A DNA stretch of 64,000 bases from Actinomadura nitritigenes (GTDB lineage: Bacteria > Actinomycetota > Actinomycetes > Streptosporangiales > Streptosporangiaceae): assembly GCF_017573545.1 (NCBI RefSeq), contig NZ_JAGEOK010000035.1:53522-117521 (forward strand), given 5' to 3'. Shown here piece after piece: positions 34,262 to 44,200 of the stretch (its first letter is position 1; each line of letters starts with the position of its first letter). A program made the translations under genes and the position numbers. The notes under the pieces are model-generated. The model was not told the DNA's origin, searched no databases, and saw only the letters and a list, made by a program, of their open reading frames with translations.

Positions 34262-34873
34262 ATGGAATCCCGTAGGGGCGGGGTGCCGGCGGCGCTCGCG
34301 GGGCATCCCGACAGGCTCCGGTGGAACGCCAAGTACGAGAGCGCGCCCGAGCCGTCGTTCGCGCCGCACCCGCTGGCCGTGCGGGCGCTGGCCGAGACGC
34401 CGCCGGACGGGCCCGTCCTCGACCTGGCGTGCGGGACGGCCGGGTCGGCGCTGCTGGCCGCAGAGGCGGGACGGCGCGTCACGGCGGTGGACGTCTCCGA
34501 GGTGGCGCTCGAGCGGCTCGCCGCGGAGGCGCGCCGCCGCGGCCTGGACGAGCTGGTCACGCTCGTCCAGGACGATCTCGGGTCGTTCCGGCCCGCACCG
34601 GCGTCGTACGCGCTCGTCCTGTGCACGGGCTTCTGGGACCGCGCCGTGTTCCTGCGGGCCGCCGGGGCCGTCGTCCCGGGCGGACTGCTGGCCTGGGAGG
34701 CGTTCACGGCGGAGGCGCGGCGCGTCCGCGACGCGCTGCCGGCCGAGTGGTGCCTCGGCGACTGCGAGCCCGCGTCGCTGCTGGACGGGGGCTTCGCGGT
34801 CCTGGAGCAGGACGACCTGCCGGACGGCCAGAAGCGGCGTTTGCTCGCGCGCGGCCCCGCGGCAGTATCCTGA
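34262..34873 (+). CDS. class I SAM-dependent methyltransferase, short form
   Basis: 203 residues. NAKYESAPEPSFAPHPLAVRAL, PVLDLACGTAGSALLAA (motif I) and VTAVDVSEVALERLAAEA mark a SAM-binding Rossmann fold. It resembles tellurite-resistance (TehB-like) or thiopurine-type methyltransferases. TAGGGT at 34250-34255 ends 6 nt before the ATG, and no ribosome site is seen, so the mRNA is probably leaderless. Confidence 0.8.
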   Translation: MESRRGGVPAALAGHPDRLRWNAKYESAPEPSFAPHPLAVRALAETPPDGPVLDLACGTAGSALLAAEAGRRVTAVDVSEVALERLAAEARRRGLDELVTLVQDDLGSFRPAPASYALVLCTGFWDRAVFLRAAGAVVPGGLLAWEAFTAEARRVRDALPAEWCLGDCEPASLLDGGFAVLEQDDLPDGQKRRLLARGPAAVS

Positions 34874-35059
34874 CGAGTCCCTGTGTCCTGCGGAGACCGC
34901 CCCTACGGGCGGGCCCCCTGGCAGGAACGCCCTTCCACGGCGAGTGACCGGTAGATTGCGGGTCGGCCTCCTTTGCACGGTTTTCACACTGTTCTTAGGC
35001 CGGTGCTGGAAGGGTGGTCACTTTCGTGATGTCGTCGACCCCGGAGCGAGTGAGGAACC

Positions 35060-36181
35060 ATGGCCGAGGATGACAAGCCGGCGGTCAAGGCGAAGATCCC
35101 TAACGCCAAGAACATCCGCAGCCCGGAGTTCACCCCGCACGGGATCAGCGCCGGGCGCGGCAGCGGGCTGAACCGGCCGTCCGCGCTGACCGCGGCCCAG
35201 GCCCGCAAGCGGCGGATCGCGACGATCGCCGGCATCGTGGTGGCCGTGCTCGCCATCGCGGGCGGCGTCACCTACTACGTGACGCGGCCCGGGCCGAAGA
35301 TCGAGGTGTCCGGCAAGTTCGGGGCCGAGTCGAAGGTGAAGATCCCGACGAAGCTGGCGCCGAACACGTCGCTGAAGACCCGGACGCTGATCAAGGGCAG
35401 CGGCCCGGCGATCGCCGACGGCGACACGATGTTCGTGCAGTACTCCTTCTACCAGTGGGCGAAGCAGACCAACGCCGACGACTCCCGGAAGAAGAGCACC
35501 AGCAAGAAGATCGGCTCGTCCTACGAGCAGGGCCAGCAGGCGCAGGCCCTCACCGTCGGCAAGAGCGGCGTCAAGGGCCTCGACAAGGGCCTGCTCGGCA
35601 AGTCGGCCGGCAGCCGGGTGCTGGTGGAGGTCCCGCCGTCGATGGGCTTCGGCGACCAGGGGTCGCAGCTCGGCCTCGGCAAGAACGACTCGGTGGTCTT
35701 CGTCGTCGACGTCCAGGCGGTCGTGAAGAAGAACGCCGGTCCGCAGGGCGCCCCGCAGAAGCTGGACGACAAGAACCTGCCGAAGGTCGAGGACCAGGGC
35801 GCCGGCAAGGCCCCGAAGATCACGGTCCCGAAGGTGGACGCGCCGTCCAAGCTGCAGGTCAAGACGCTCGTCCAGGGCACCGGCCCGGCGCTGGCCAAGG
35901 GCGACGACGCGGTCGTCAACTACCAGGGGCAGATCTGGAAGGACGGCAAGGTCTTCGACTCCAGCTGGAAGAACGGCCAGCCGGCGATGTTCCCGATCGG
36001 CACCGGCGGCACCGTCCCCGGCTTCGACAAGGGCCTGACCGGCGCGAAGGTCGGCAGCCGGGTGCTGCTGGTCCTGCCGCCGGCCGAGGGCTACGGCAAG
36101 AACGGCAACGCCCAGGCCGGGATCAAGGGCACCGACACCCTGGTGTTCGTGGTGGACATCCTCGCCAAGGTGCAGAAGTGA
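35060..36181 (+). CDS. membrane-anchored double-domain FKBP-type peptidyl-prolyl isomerase
   Basis: 373 residues: a cytoplasmic N-terminus of about 50 residues, one membrane helix (residues about 53-74, IATIAGIVVAVLAIAGGVTYYV) and two FKBP domains outside (about 100-217 and 262-373). The second domain is complete (VVNYQGQIWKDGKVFDSSW, GTVPGFDKGLTG, GSRVLLVLPPAEGYG); the first is altered in the same places (VQYSFYQWAKQTNADDS), so it may only bind. FKBPs turn X-Pro bonds and help secreted proteins fold. GAGGAA precedes the ATG. A terminator follows at 36216-36254. Confidence 0.9.
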   Translation: MAEDDKPAVKAKIPNAKNIRSPEFTPHGISAGRGSGLNRPSALTAAQARKRRIATIAGIVVAVLAIAGGVTYYVTRPGPKIEVSGKFGAESKVKIPTKLAPNTSLKTRTLIKGSGPAIADGDTMFVQYSFYQWAKQTNADDSRKKSTSKKIGSSYEQGQQAQALTVGKSGVKGLDKGLLGKSAGSRVLVEVPPSMGFGDQGSQLGLGKNDSVVFVVDVQAVVKKNAGPQGAPQKLDDKNLPKVEDQGAGKAPKITVPKVDAPSKLQVKTLVQGTGPALAKGDDAVVNYQGQIWKDGKVFDSSWKNGQPAMFPIGTGGTVPGFDKGLTGAKVGSRVLLVLPPAEGYGKNGNAQAGIKGTDTLVFVVDILAKVQK

Positions 36182-36215
36182 GCGCCCGCGCCGCGTGACG
36201 GCGCGCAGGCGGAGA

Positions 36216-36254
36216 CGAGCGGCGGGCGGCCCCGGTGGGGGTCCCCGCCGCTCG
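36216..36254 (+). terminator. terminator after the FKBP gene
   Basis: CGAGCGGCGGG (36216-36226) pairs perfectly with CCCGCCGCTCG (36244-36254) around a 17-nt GC-rich loop, 35 nt past the stop codon. Confidence 0.7.
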
Positions 36255-36418
36255 CGTTACCGGGGGCGATGGTTCCCGCGGAGCGTGCGAGATCCGTCAC
36301 GACAACCCCGAGGGCGCTTTGACCGTCCTCTTATCGGGAAGCCAAGGATGTGCATTGGGCGGCCCATCGCATGGATCCCCTCAGGTATCGTCGGTAACGC
36401 AATAATCACGGGGGGCTT

Positions 36419-39148
36419 GTGAGCAGCAAGGAAAAAGGTCAAGAAGACGGCGCACCGGGCATTGCGGACGATCTTCGCCAGGACGGTGCGAAGGCCGCTC
36501 CGGCGGGCGGATCAGACGATTCCGCGCCGCGCCCGGAGCCGGCCCGCGCGGTCGCCGAGGGCGACGACCAGGCCCGTGACCAGGAACCCGACGAGGCGGC
36601 CGGGCGCGCGGCACAGGCCCCCGCGGCCCGGACGGCGACGCTCACCGTGGACTCCGGAGAAACCACCCCGGACCCGAAGAACTCCCCTAACACCGACATA
36701 TCTCAGAAGAACGACAAGGACCCCGCAGAGGGCCGCGCGGAGAGCGCTGTGAAGAGCGCGGCGCCCGCCGCGACCGCGCAATCCCCCGCCGCCGGACCGG
36801 GGGCTCCGGCCACCGAAAAGGGCGCGTCCCCCGATAACGACCGCCCCGGGCGGGACGATCCGGACGGCTCCGGAAGCGCTGGTGTGAGCGGCTCCCCGGC
36901 CGGAGATACCAAGACCATGCCGGCTGCGTCGTCGAGGCAAGGAGGCCCGCCGGGGCGCGGCCCCGGCGGCGGCTCGGGCGGCGGTGGCGGCAGGGGGCCG
37001 AAGAAGCCGCGCAGCCGCCGCGTCCGGTACCTGCGGCGCATCCTGTTCACGCTGCTCGGCATCCTCGGGTTCCTCGTCGCGGCGTTCGCGATCGCCTACG
37101 TCTTCACGCCCGTCCCCTCGCCGCAGCAGCAGGCGCTCGCGCAGGGGCCCGCGTTCTACTACTCCGACGGCAAGACCCTGATCGCCAAGACGGGCATGAA
37201 CCGGGACGCGGTGAAGTTCGACCAGATCCCGAAGAGCACCCGCGACGCGGTCATCGCGGCCGAGAACCGCAGCTTCTACCAGGACCCGGGCGTGTCGATC
37301 CAGGGCACCGCGCGGGCGTTCTGGTCCACCGCGACCGGCGAGCAGCTGCAGGGCGGCTCCACCATCACCCAGCAGATGGTCCGCAACTACTACGGCGGCA
37401 TCGGCAAGGAGCGCTCGGTCACCCGCAAGCTCAAGGAGATCATGGTCTCCCTGAAGGTGGGCCGGGAGAAGTCCAAGGACTGGATCCTCGAGCAGTACCT
37501 CAACACCATCTACTTCGGCCGCGACGCCTACGGCGTGCAGGCCGCCGCGCACGCCTACTACAACAAGGACGTCAAGGACCTCACGCCCGCCGAGTCGGCG
37601 TACCTGGCGGCCGCGATCCAGCAGCCGAGCAACTTCGCCGACCCGACCGGCCAGCACCGCGTCTACGCCGAGCAGCGCTGGCACGCGGTGGTGAACAACA
37701 TGGTCCGGGACGGGGCGCTGACGCCCGCCGACGCCGCGTCGATGACGTTCCCGCTGCCCGGCAAGGAGAAGATCACCGACGTCCTCAAGGGCCAGAAGGG
37801 CTACATGGTCAACCTGGCCAAGAAGGAGCTGGAGGAGCGGCGCGGCTACACCGAGGACGAGATCAACCGCAGCGGCCTGAAGATCACCACGACGTTCGAC
37901 AAGCGGCTGATGGACGCGGCGAAGCAGGCCGTGGAGAACAACGTCCCCGCCGGGACGAGCAAGAAGATCCGGACCGGGCTGGTGTCGGTCGACCCCGCCA
38001 CCGGGCAGGTGCTGGCCTTCTACGGCGGCCGCGACTACCTGACGGAGGCCGCGAGCAGCGCGTTCTACGACACCGCGCAGGCCGGGTCGGGCTTCAAGCC
38101 GATCGCGCTGGCCGCCGCGCTGGAGGACGGCAAGAGCCTGTCCGACACCTATGACGGCAGCTCCCCGCAGTACTTCGGCGGCCACTCCATCAAGAACGAC
38201 AGCGGCGAGAGCTTCGGGAACATCAACCTCGTCACCGCGACCGAGCACTCGGTCAACACCGCCTACGTGAACCTCGGCCAGGACATCGGCAACGACAAGA
38301 TCGCCGCGATGGCCGAGAAGCTCGGCATCTCGGCGTCGCAGATGACGCCGGAGCAGCGCGCCGCGGCGTCGTTCCCGCTCGGCATCGTGTCGCTGCACCC
38401 GGTGCAGCAGGCCGGGGTGTACGCGACGTTCGCCGACGAGGGCGTGTACCGGCAGCCGTACGTGGTGAAGTCGGTGACCGACAACGAGGGCCAGACCCGC
38501 AAGTTCTCCGAGAAGGGCGACCGGGCGTTCGGCGCGCAGGTCGCGCGGGACGCCACGTACGCGATGCAGCAGGTCGTCCAGGGCGGCACCGGCACCGGCG
38601 CGCAGCTGCCCGACGGCCGCGACGTCGCCGGCAAGACCGGCACCACCGACGAGGGCCGGGCGATCTGGTTCAACGGGTTCGTCCCGCAGATGGCGACGAG
38701 CGTGGCGATGTTCCGCGAGGACAACAAGGCGCTGAACATCCCCGGGTACGGCTCCTACGGCGGGCAGCTGCCCACCCAGATCTGGCGCTCGTACATGACC
38801 GACGCGATCGACATCAAGGGCTACGACCCGAAGTCGTTCGGGTCGCCGTCGGAGACGCCGGGCAGCGGCTGGGGCGTCCCGACGCCGGGCGGCGGCACGC
38901 CGGGCACCGAGGGGCCGCGCACCGACGGCCCGACGCACCGCCCCTCCGGCGGGACGGACGGGCCGCGCCAGCCGAAGCCGCCCACGGACCTGCCGACCAT
39001 CATCCCGTCGCTGCCCGGCGGCGGTGACGGCGGCGGCACCGGCGGCGGAGGCAACGACGGCGGCGGCACCGGCGGCAACGACGGCGGTGGAGGCACCGAC
39101 GGCGGCGGCGGTACCGGCGACGGCACCGGCGGCCAGATGTTCAACTGA
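36419..39148 (+). CDS. class A penicillin-binding protein (bifunctional transglycosylase/transpeptidase)
   Basis: 909 residues. A long disordered Pro/Ala/Asp-rich cytoplasmic tail (1-200) leads to a membrane helix (about 206-228). The GT51 transglycosylase carries AENRSFYQDPG near residue 281 (catalytic Glu) and GGSTITQQMVRNYY. The transpeptidase has SxxK in SGFKPIA near 557, SVN in EHSVNTAYV and KTGTTDE near 739. The protein polymerises and cross-links peptidoglycan outside the membrane. A ~110-residue tail rich in Gly, Pro and Thr closes it. GTG start with GGGGGG close before it. A hairpin with a UUCG loop terminates the transcript. Confidence 0.95.
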   Translation: MSSKEKGQEDGAPGIADDLRQDGAKAAPAGGSDDSAPRPEPARAVAEGDDQARDQEPDEAAGRAAQAPAARTATLTVDSGETTPDPKNSPNTDISQKNDKDPAEGRAESAVKSAAPAATAQSPAAGPGAPATEKGASPDNDRPGRDDPDGSGSAGVSGSPAGDTKTMPAASSRQGGPPGRGPGGGSGGGGGRGPKKPRSRRVRYLRRILFTLLGILGFLVAAFAIAYVFTPVPSPQQQALAQGPAFYYSDGKTLIAKTGMNRDAVKFDQIPKSTRDAVIAAENRSFYQDPGVSIQGTARAFWSTATGEQLQGGSTITQQMVRNYYGGIGKERSVTRKLKEIMVSLKVGREKSKDWILEQYLNTIYFGRDAYGVQAAAHAYYNKDVKDLTPAESAYLAAAIQQPSNFADPTGQHRVYAEQRWHAVVNNMVRDGALTPADAASMTFPLPGKEKITDVLKGQKGYMVNLAKKELEERRGYTEDEINRSGLKITTTFDKRLMDAAKQAVENNVPAGTSKKIRTGLVSVDPATGQVLAFYGGRDYLTEAASSAFYDTAQAGSGFKPIALAAALEDGKSLSDTYDGSSPQYFGGHSIKNDSGESFGNINLVTATEHSVNTAYVNLGQDIGNDKIAAMAEKLGISASQMTPEQRAAASFPLGIVSLHPVQQAGVYATFADEGVYRQPYVVKSVTDNEGQTRKFSEKGDRAFGAQVARDATYAMQQVVQGGTGTGAQLPDGRDVAGKTGTTDEGRAIWFNGFVPQMATSVAMFREDNKALNIPGYGSYGGQLPTQIWRSYMTDAIDIKGYDPKSFGSPSETPGSGWGVPTPGGGTPGTEGPRTDGPTHRPSGGTDGPRQPKPPTDLPTIIPSLPGGGDGGGTGGGGNDGGGTGGNDGGGGTDGGGGTGDGTGGQMFN

Positions 39149-39150
39149 AC

Positions 39151-39188
39151 GCGAAGGGGCCCGGCGGTTCGCCGCCGGGCCCCTTCGC
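39151..39188 (+). terminator. terminator after the penicillin-binding protein gene
   Basis: GCGAAGGGGCCCGGCGG (39151-39167), tetraloop TTCG, and the perfect complement at 39172-39188. A 17-bp stem capped by a stable UUCG tetraloop, 2 nt after the stop codon. It also lies 17 nt from the end of the opposing lipoprotein gene and can serve both. Confidence 0.9.
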
Positions 39189-39204
39189 GTCCCGCCCCGT
39201 GCCG

Positions 39205-39585
39205 CTAGGCGCACGCCTTTCCGATGCGGGCCGGCGTGTCGTTCATCACGGCGCTGAGCTGCGAGGCGTCCCCGGTGCCGACGGTCGAGGCCGCCGCGCG
39301 CAGCCGCTGCGACTCGGCCTGCAGCGCCTTCTTCAGCGCCCCGTCGTCGGCCTCCTTCGCCAGCGCGTCGAGGCGGGTCGCGAGCCGCTGCGTCGCCTGG
39401 CCCCACTGCGCGGGCTCCGCCGCCGGCACGCTCCTGACCTGGGTGATGTACTGCTGGAACGCCTTCTTGGTGTCGGTGCAGACCTGGCCGGAGTTTCCTC
39501 CCAGCGCCCCGCACGCGCCCAGCAGGCCGGACACGCCGAGCATCACCACGCCCCCGGCCAGCGCCCGAACCACCCGGTACCGCAT
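39205..39585 (-). CDS. small lipoprotein of unknown function
   Basis: 126 residues. RYRVVRALAGGVVMLGVSG leads to a lipobox LLGAC, so the protein would be cut before Cys and anchored to the outer face of the membrane. The mature part is helical (TKKAFQQYITQVR; DGALKKALQAESQRLRAAAST) with a second pair of Cys that may bridge. The ATG at 39585 has GGGGAGGG upstream; an upstream ATG adds nine unlikely residues. It is divergent from the riboswitch-controlled aminotransferase. Confidence 0.75.
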   Translation of the reverse strand: MRYRVVRALAGGVVMLGVSGLLGACGALGGNSGQVCTDTKKAFQQYITQVRSVPAAEPAQWGQATQRLATRLDALAKEADDGALKKALQAESQRLRAAASTVGTGDASQLSAVMNDTPARIGKACA

Positions 39586-39597
39586 CGCACCCTCCCC

Positions 39598-39625
39598 TTG
39601 ATCTGCCACAGGCTCCGCATATACT
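39598..39625 (+). promoter_or_regulatory. promoter of the SAM-IV riboswitch transcript
   Basis: TTGATC (39598-39603), 16-nt spacer, TATACT (39620-39625). It is one of the best sigma-70-type promoters of the window. The expected start (about 39632) lies just before the first base of the riboswitch P1 stem. Confidence 0.65.
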
Positions 39626-39633
39626 TCCGCACT

Positions 39634-39714
39634 AGGTCATGAGCGCCAGCGCCAAGCCCCGGCTCGCTGGCCGGCAACCCTTCGTCCGCGATGGGGTGCC
39701 CCGGGTGAGGACCT
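39634..39714 (+). promoter_or_regulatory. SAM-IV-type riboswitch
   Basis: The sequence follows the actinomycete SAM-IV aptamer: P1 strands AGGTC (39634-39638) and GACCT (39710-39714), GAGCGCCAGC with GCTGGC forming P2, CAAGCCCCGG, GGCAACCC and GGGGTGCCCCGGGTGA in the known order. It senses S-adenosylmethionine and is expected to lower expression of the downstream gene. Between aptamer and gene, CGGGGTC-CCT-GACCCCG (39767-39783) forms a hairpin whose 3' arm touches the ribosome site GGAAGGAA (39783-39790), a likely translational expression platform. Pseudoknot partners downstream of P1 were not traced. Confidence 0.8.
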
Positions 39715-39795
39715 GGCCGGACGCGGCACCGCGTTCCGGCAAGCGCGGATCCCGCAGGCACGCCCCCGGGGTCCCTGACCCCGGAAGGAACCGGC

Positions 39796-41094
39796 ATGCC
39801 CGCCACGCTCGCCTCCGCACCGTCCCTCGCCCCGCTCACGCCTGCTGAGACGTCGCGCACCGCACGCGAAGTTCGCGCCTTCCCGCGCGTCGTCGGCGCG
39901 GACGCGCCCGTCCCGCTGGACGACGGCCGCCGCGTCCCGTACGCCAACCTCGACTACGCCGCCAGCGCGCCCTGTCTCGAGGCGGTGCACGAGGCCGTCA
40001 CCCGTGCGCTGCCCTACTACAGCAGCGTGCACCGCGGCGCCGGCTACGCCTCGCAGGTCACGACGGAGGCGTACGAGAGCGCGCGCGAGACCGTCCGCGG
40101 GTTCCTCGGCGCGTGGCGCCGCGCCGCCGTCGTGTTCACCCGCAACACCACCGACGCGATGAACCTGCTCGCGCACGCCGTCCCGTCCGGGACGAGCGTC
40201 GTCGTGTTCGACTCCGAGCACCACGCGTCGCTGCTGCCGTGGAAGCGGCCCGTGCGGCTCCCCGTCCCCGCCACGCCCGCCGAGGCGATCGACGCCGCCG
40301 ACCGCGCGCTCGCCGCGACCCCGGTCGGCGCGCGGCTGCTCGTCGTCACCGCCGCGTCCAACGTCACCGGCGAGCTGTGGCCGATCCGCGAGCTGGCGCA
40401 GGTCGCCCGCCGGCACGGCGCCCGCATCGCGGTGGACGCCGCGCAGCTCGTCCCGCACCGCCCGCTCGACATGACCGCGCTCGGCCTGGACTACGTCGCG
40501 TTCTCCGGCCACAAGCTGTACGCGCCGTTCGGCGCGGGCGTGCTCGCCGGGCGCGGCGACTGGCTGCGCGCCGCCGACCCTTATCTCAAGGGCGGCGGCG
40601 CCAGCGCGTCCGTCGGCGGCACCGTCCGGTGGGCGCCGGCGGCGGAGCAGCGGCACGAGGCCGGCACCCCGAACGTCCTCGGCGTCATCGCGCTCGCCGC
40701 CGCCTGCGAGGCCCTCGCCGCGGCGGGCTGGGACGCGCTCGCCGCCCGCGAGGAGCGGCTCCTCGCCCGGCTGCGCGCCGGGCTCGCCGCGCTCCCCCAC
40801 GTCCGCGAGCTCACCCTGTGGGGCGACCGGTCGCCGCGCGTGGGAATCGTGTCTTTCACCGTGACCGGCTGGAACGCGCGCGACGTGGCGCTTACGCTGT
40901 CCGGGGAGCACGGCATCGGCGTGCGGGACGGCAGGTTCTGCGCGCACCCGCTCGTCCGGCACCTGCTGGGCGGGGACGACTCCGCCGGCTGCGGCGGCGA
41001 GGGGGCGGCCGTCCGCGCGAGCTTCGGGATCGGGACCATCGAGGAGCACATCGACCGGCTGTGCACCGCGCTGGCGCGACTGGCACCGCGCTGA
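39796..41094 (+). CDS. aminotransferase class V, cysteine desulfurase-like PLP enzyme
   Basis: 432 residues. The fold-type I PLP enzyme has EHHASLLPW with the His that stacks on PLP, AVDAAQLVPHR with the Asp that pairs with the pyridine nitrogen, and FSGHKLYAPFG near residue 235 with the PLP-binding Lys. AGTPNVLGVIALAAA and a C-terminal small domain complete the SufS/NifS-like or Csd-like order; the mobile Cys loop of true desulfurases is not obvious (FCAHPLVRHLL is in that zone). It is under a SAM-IV-type riboswitch, so a role in sulfur or methionine supply is likely. GGAAGGAA lies 5 nt before the ATG. Confidence 0.85.
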   Translation: MPATLASAPSLAPLTPAETSRTAREVRAFPRVVGADAPVPLDDGRRVPYANLDYAASAPCLEAVHEAVTRALPYYSSVHRGAGYASQVTTEAYESARETVRGFLGAWRRAAVVFTRNTTDAMNLLAHAVPSGTSVVVFDSEHHASLLPWKRPVRLPVPATPAEAIDAADRALAATPVGARLLVVTAASNVTGELWPIRELAQVARRHGARIAVDAAQLVPHRPLDMTALGLDYVAFSGHKLYAPFGAGVLAGRGDWLRAADPYLKGGGASASVGGTVRWAPAAEQRHEAGTPNVLGVIALAAACEALAAAGWDALAAREERLLARLRAGLAALPHVRELTLWGDRSPRVGIVSFTVTGWNARDVALTLSGEHGIGVRDGRFCAHPLVRHLLGGDDSAGCGGEGAAVRASFGIGTIEEHIDRLCTALARLAPR

Positions 41095-41242
41095 CCTGCG
41101 GACTCGCTCGCGAGCACAGACGTTTATGACCTTTGGTCCTGTTCGCCCCTGTAGCGTAGGCAGTCGCGCTACTTCCCGCCGGATCTCCCACCGGGACCCG
41201 GCGGGTCGGGGATGAGCACGGACGAAACAGGGGGTGGCGGCG

Positions 41243-44200
41243 GTGGCCGACGCGTGGCGACCCACGTCGGAACTGGAACGCCGACTGGAGGAGAGCGTAC
41301 GGGCCGGAGACCAGGAGGGCTACTTCCGCATCCTCGCGGGCAGCGAGCTCGTGGTGCCCGTCCCGGACGACGCCGTCGACGAGGTCCTCGCCGGGCGGGC
41401 GCGGCCCGCCTGGCCGACCCACGAGGAGGACGGCCGCGTCCACGTCCTCGTCTACACCTCCGCCGCCGCGATGCGCGCCTGTCTCGGCCCGTCCTGGCGG
41501 CACTTCATGACGCTGCGCTTCGGCGACCTCGCCGAGACCTGGCCCGACGCCCGCTGGTGGCTGGCCGTCGACGCGCCCGGCCACCCGGGCGGCACCCCGC
41601 TGCCGATCGAGGCGCGGATGCCCGCCTGGTTCGTCCGGCAGGTCGCCGACGGCGACGGCCGCCCGCCGCAGGTCGGCCGCCCCGAGCTCGCGTCCGCCGC
41701 CGCCCCGGCACCCGCGCCCGCCCGGGCGGCGTCGTCGGCACCGGCGTCGCCTGAACCGCCCGCCTCGGTGGCGGATCCCTCCCTCGTGGCGGATCCCTCC
41801 CTCGTGGCGGATCCCTCCCTCGTGGCGGATCCCTCCCTCGTGGCGGAGCCCGCACCGGAACCGGCTCCCGAGCCCGTCCCCGAGCCGTCGGCGCCCCCCG
41901 CTCCGGCTCAGACCGCGTCGCCGCCGGCACCGCCGCCCCCGGCACCGCCCCCGTCGCCGTCACCGCCGGACGAGTCGCCGTGGGAGGAGCTGCAGGGCCA
42001 GCACCGCGAGCTGCCCCGCGAGGCGCCCCGCGAACCGTCCCGGCCCGAGTTCCACCCCGCCAACGACGTCGAACGCGAACTCCTGCGCGCCGCGGCGAAC
42101 AACGACCACGACCTGTTCCTGCAGACGATGGCGGACACCGAGATCCTGCTGCCCGTCCCGGACGACACCGACTACACGCTCCGCCCCGGCCGCCCCGGCT
42201 TCCCGTGGCGGACCCGCGAGGTCGACGGCAACACCGTCGTCCCCGTCTTCACCTCCCCCGAGCGCCTCATCGAGGCCGCCCACGCCGCCGGGACCGGCAC
42301 CGAGTACATCAAGCTGCCGTTCACCGTCGCGCTGCGCTACTGGCCCGACCACGGCTGGCTCCTCGCCATCAACTCCGGCTCGCCCGCCGGCGGCACCGTC
42401 ATGGCCGCCCAGCTCCCCGGCCTCGCGACCTGGGCCGACCAGCGCGCCGCCGCCCGGATGACCGACCGGTTCGAGCCGCAGAACGACATCGAGCAGCGCC
42501 TCTTCGACGCCGCCCGCCGCCGCGACACCGACACCTTCTTCAAGGTGCTGCTCGGCGCGCAGGTCCTCGTCCCCGCCGACCCCGACACACCGTGGGGCAT
42601 CGCGCCCGAGGACCCGGCGTTCCCGTGGCGGCCCGTCACCGTCCACGGCCGCACGTCCGTGCAGCTGTTCACGTCCCTCAAGTGGATGAACGAGGCCATC
42701 GGCTCGTCCCGCTTCGTGATGCCGAGCCTGCTGGACGTCGTGTCCGCGTGGCCCGACGCCGACTGGACGCTCGTCCTCAACCCCGGCACCCCGATCGACG
42801 CCACGATGCCCGGCGAGCAGGTCCGCGCGCTCAGCGGGCCGCCCCGCACCGCGCCCGAGAAGGCCGCCACCCCGCCGTCGGCCGCGACGCCCCCTCCCCC
42901 GGAGAACCCCGCCGTTCCCGTCGCTCCGGCCGTCCCGTCCACGGACGCGTCCCCGATGCCCGACGGCGCGCCCGACGTGCCGGCCTCCACCGGCACGGGA
43001 CCGCAGCAGCGACCCGGCCACGTCCCGACCGACCCCGGCGCACCGGCGATCCCGACCGGCGAGGCGGCCCGGCCGTCCGGCGGCCACGCCGCGCCGGGCA
43101 CGCCTCCCGGGCCCGAGCAGCCCGCCTTTCCCGCCGCCGACCCCGCCGTCCCCGGGCCGCCGGACCACGCGCCGGCGGCACCGTCGGTCACGACCGGCGG
43201 TCACTCGACCGCCGTCCCGCCCCCGCCGGCGGAGCGGCCCGCCTTCGGCGGTCCGGAGCCCGCACCGGGTGACGGTCCGCACCAGACCGGCCCGCAGCCC
43301 CAGGTCAGCGCGCCGGACCACGAGCCGACGGCACCTTCCGTCACCTCCGGCGGATACCCCACCACCGGCCCGACGCCGCCGACCGAGCAGCCGAGCTCCA
43401 ACGCGCCGGAACCCGTGCCCGCGCCGGGTGACGGCCTGCACCAGACCGGCCCGCAGCCCCAGGTCAGCGCGCCGGACCACGAGCCGACGGCACCGTCCAC
43501 CACCTCCGGCGGACACCCCGTGGCCGTGCCCACGCCACCGGCGGAGCGGCCCGGCTTCAGCGCCACGGGCCCGCAGCCGCAGGTCGGCCTGCCCGGGGCC
43601 GGTGAAGCGACGCCGCCGCCGGTTCCGCCCGGCGTGCGGGACGACGCGCCCGCCTACGGGCCGCAGGCACCGGCCGCAGAGTCCCCCTACGGCGCGTACA
43701 GCACGGCCTTGCCCGGAGACACCGGCCCGCACGGCTACCCGCCCACCGGACCGGGGACGCCCGCGGCGACGGCGGGCCCCGGCCTGCCGGAGACGACCGG
43801 CCCGCAGCACCTGCCCGGCCACGCCCCCGCCGCGGAGACGCCGGCAGAGCCCGCGCCGTCCGCGCAGGACGCGGCGGGCGGTAACGCGCCCGAAGCCGGC
43901 ACGGCGGCGCGGCACGGCTACGAACCGTCCAGCCCCTCCGAAGCGGCGGCACCGGCCGACGCGGAACCCGGCGCCAACGCGTCCACCGTGACCGCCGGCC
44001 ACGCGATCGTCGGCCTGGGCCCGGCGAGCGACCCGTCCGCCCCGCAGCCGCCCGCCGCGACGGAACCGCCGGGCGACCGGCAGGCGACGGGCGACCAGCA
44101 GGCGACGGAGCGGCGGCTGCGGCCGGTCGGCGCCCCGGAGGCGGAGTTCGAGCCCGGGAACCGCATCGACCAGGAGCTCTACGAGGCGGCCCTCGGCGGC

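Noticed and set aside
36512..39514. 1,000-codon open frame on the minus strand
   Set aside because: Opposite the penicillin-binding protein gene, which has all catalytic motifs; the minus frame has none.
41768..41839. Possible CRISPR or regulatory repeat array
   Set aside because: 18-bp units are adjacent, in frame and translate to VADPSL; coding repeat.
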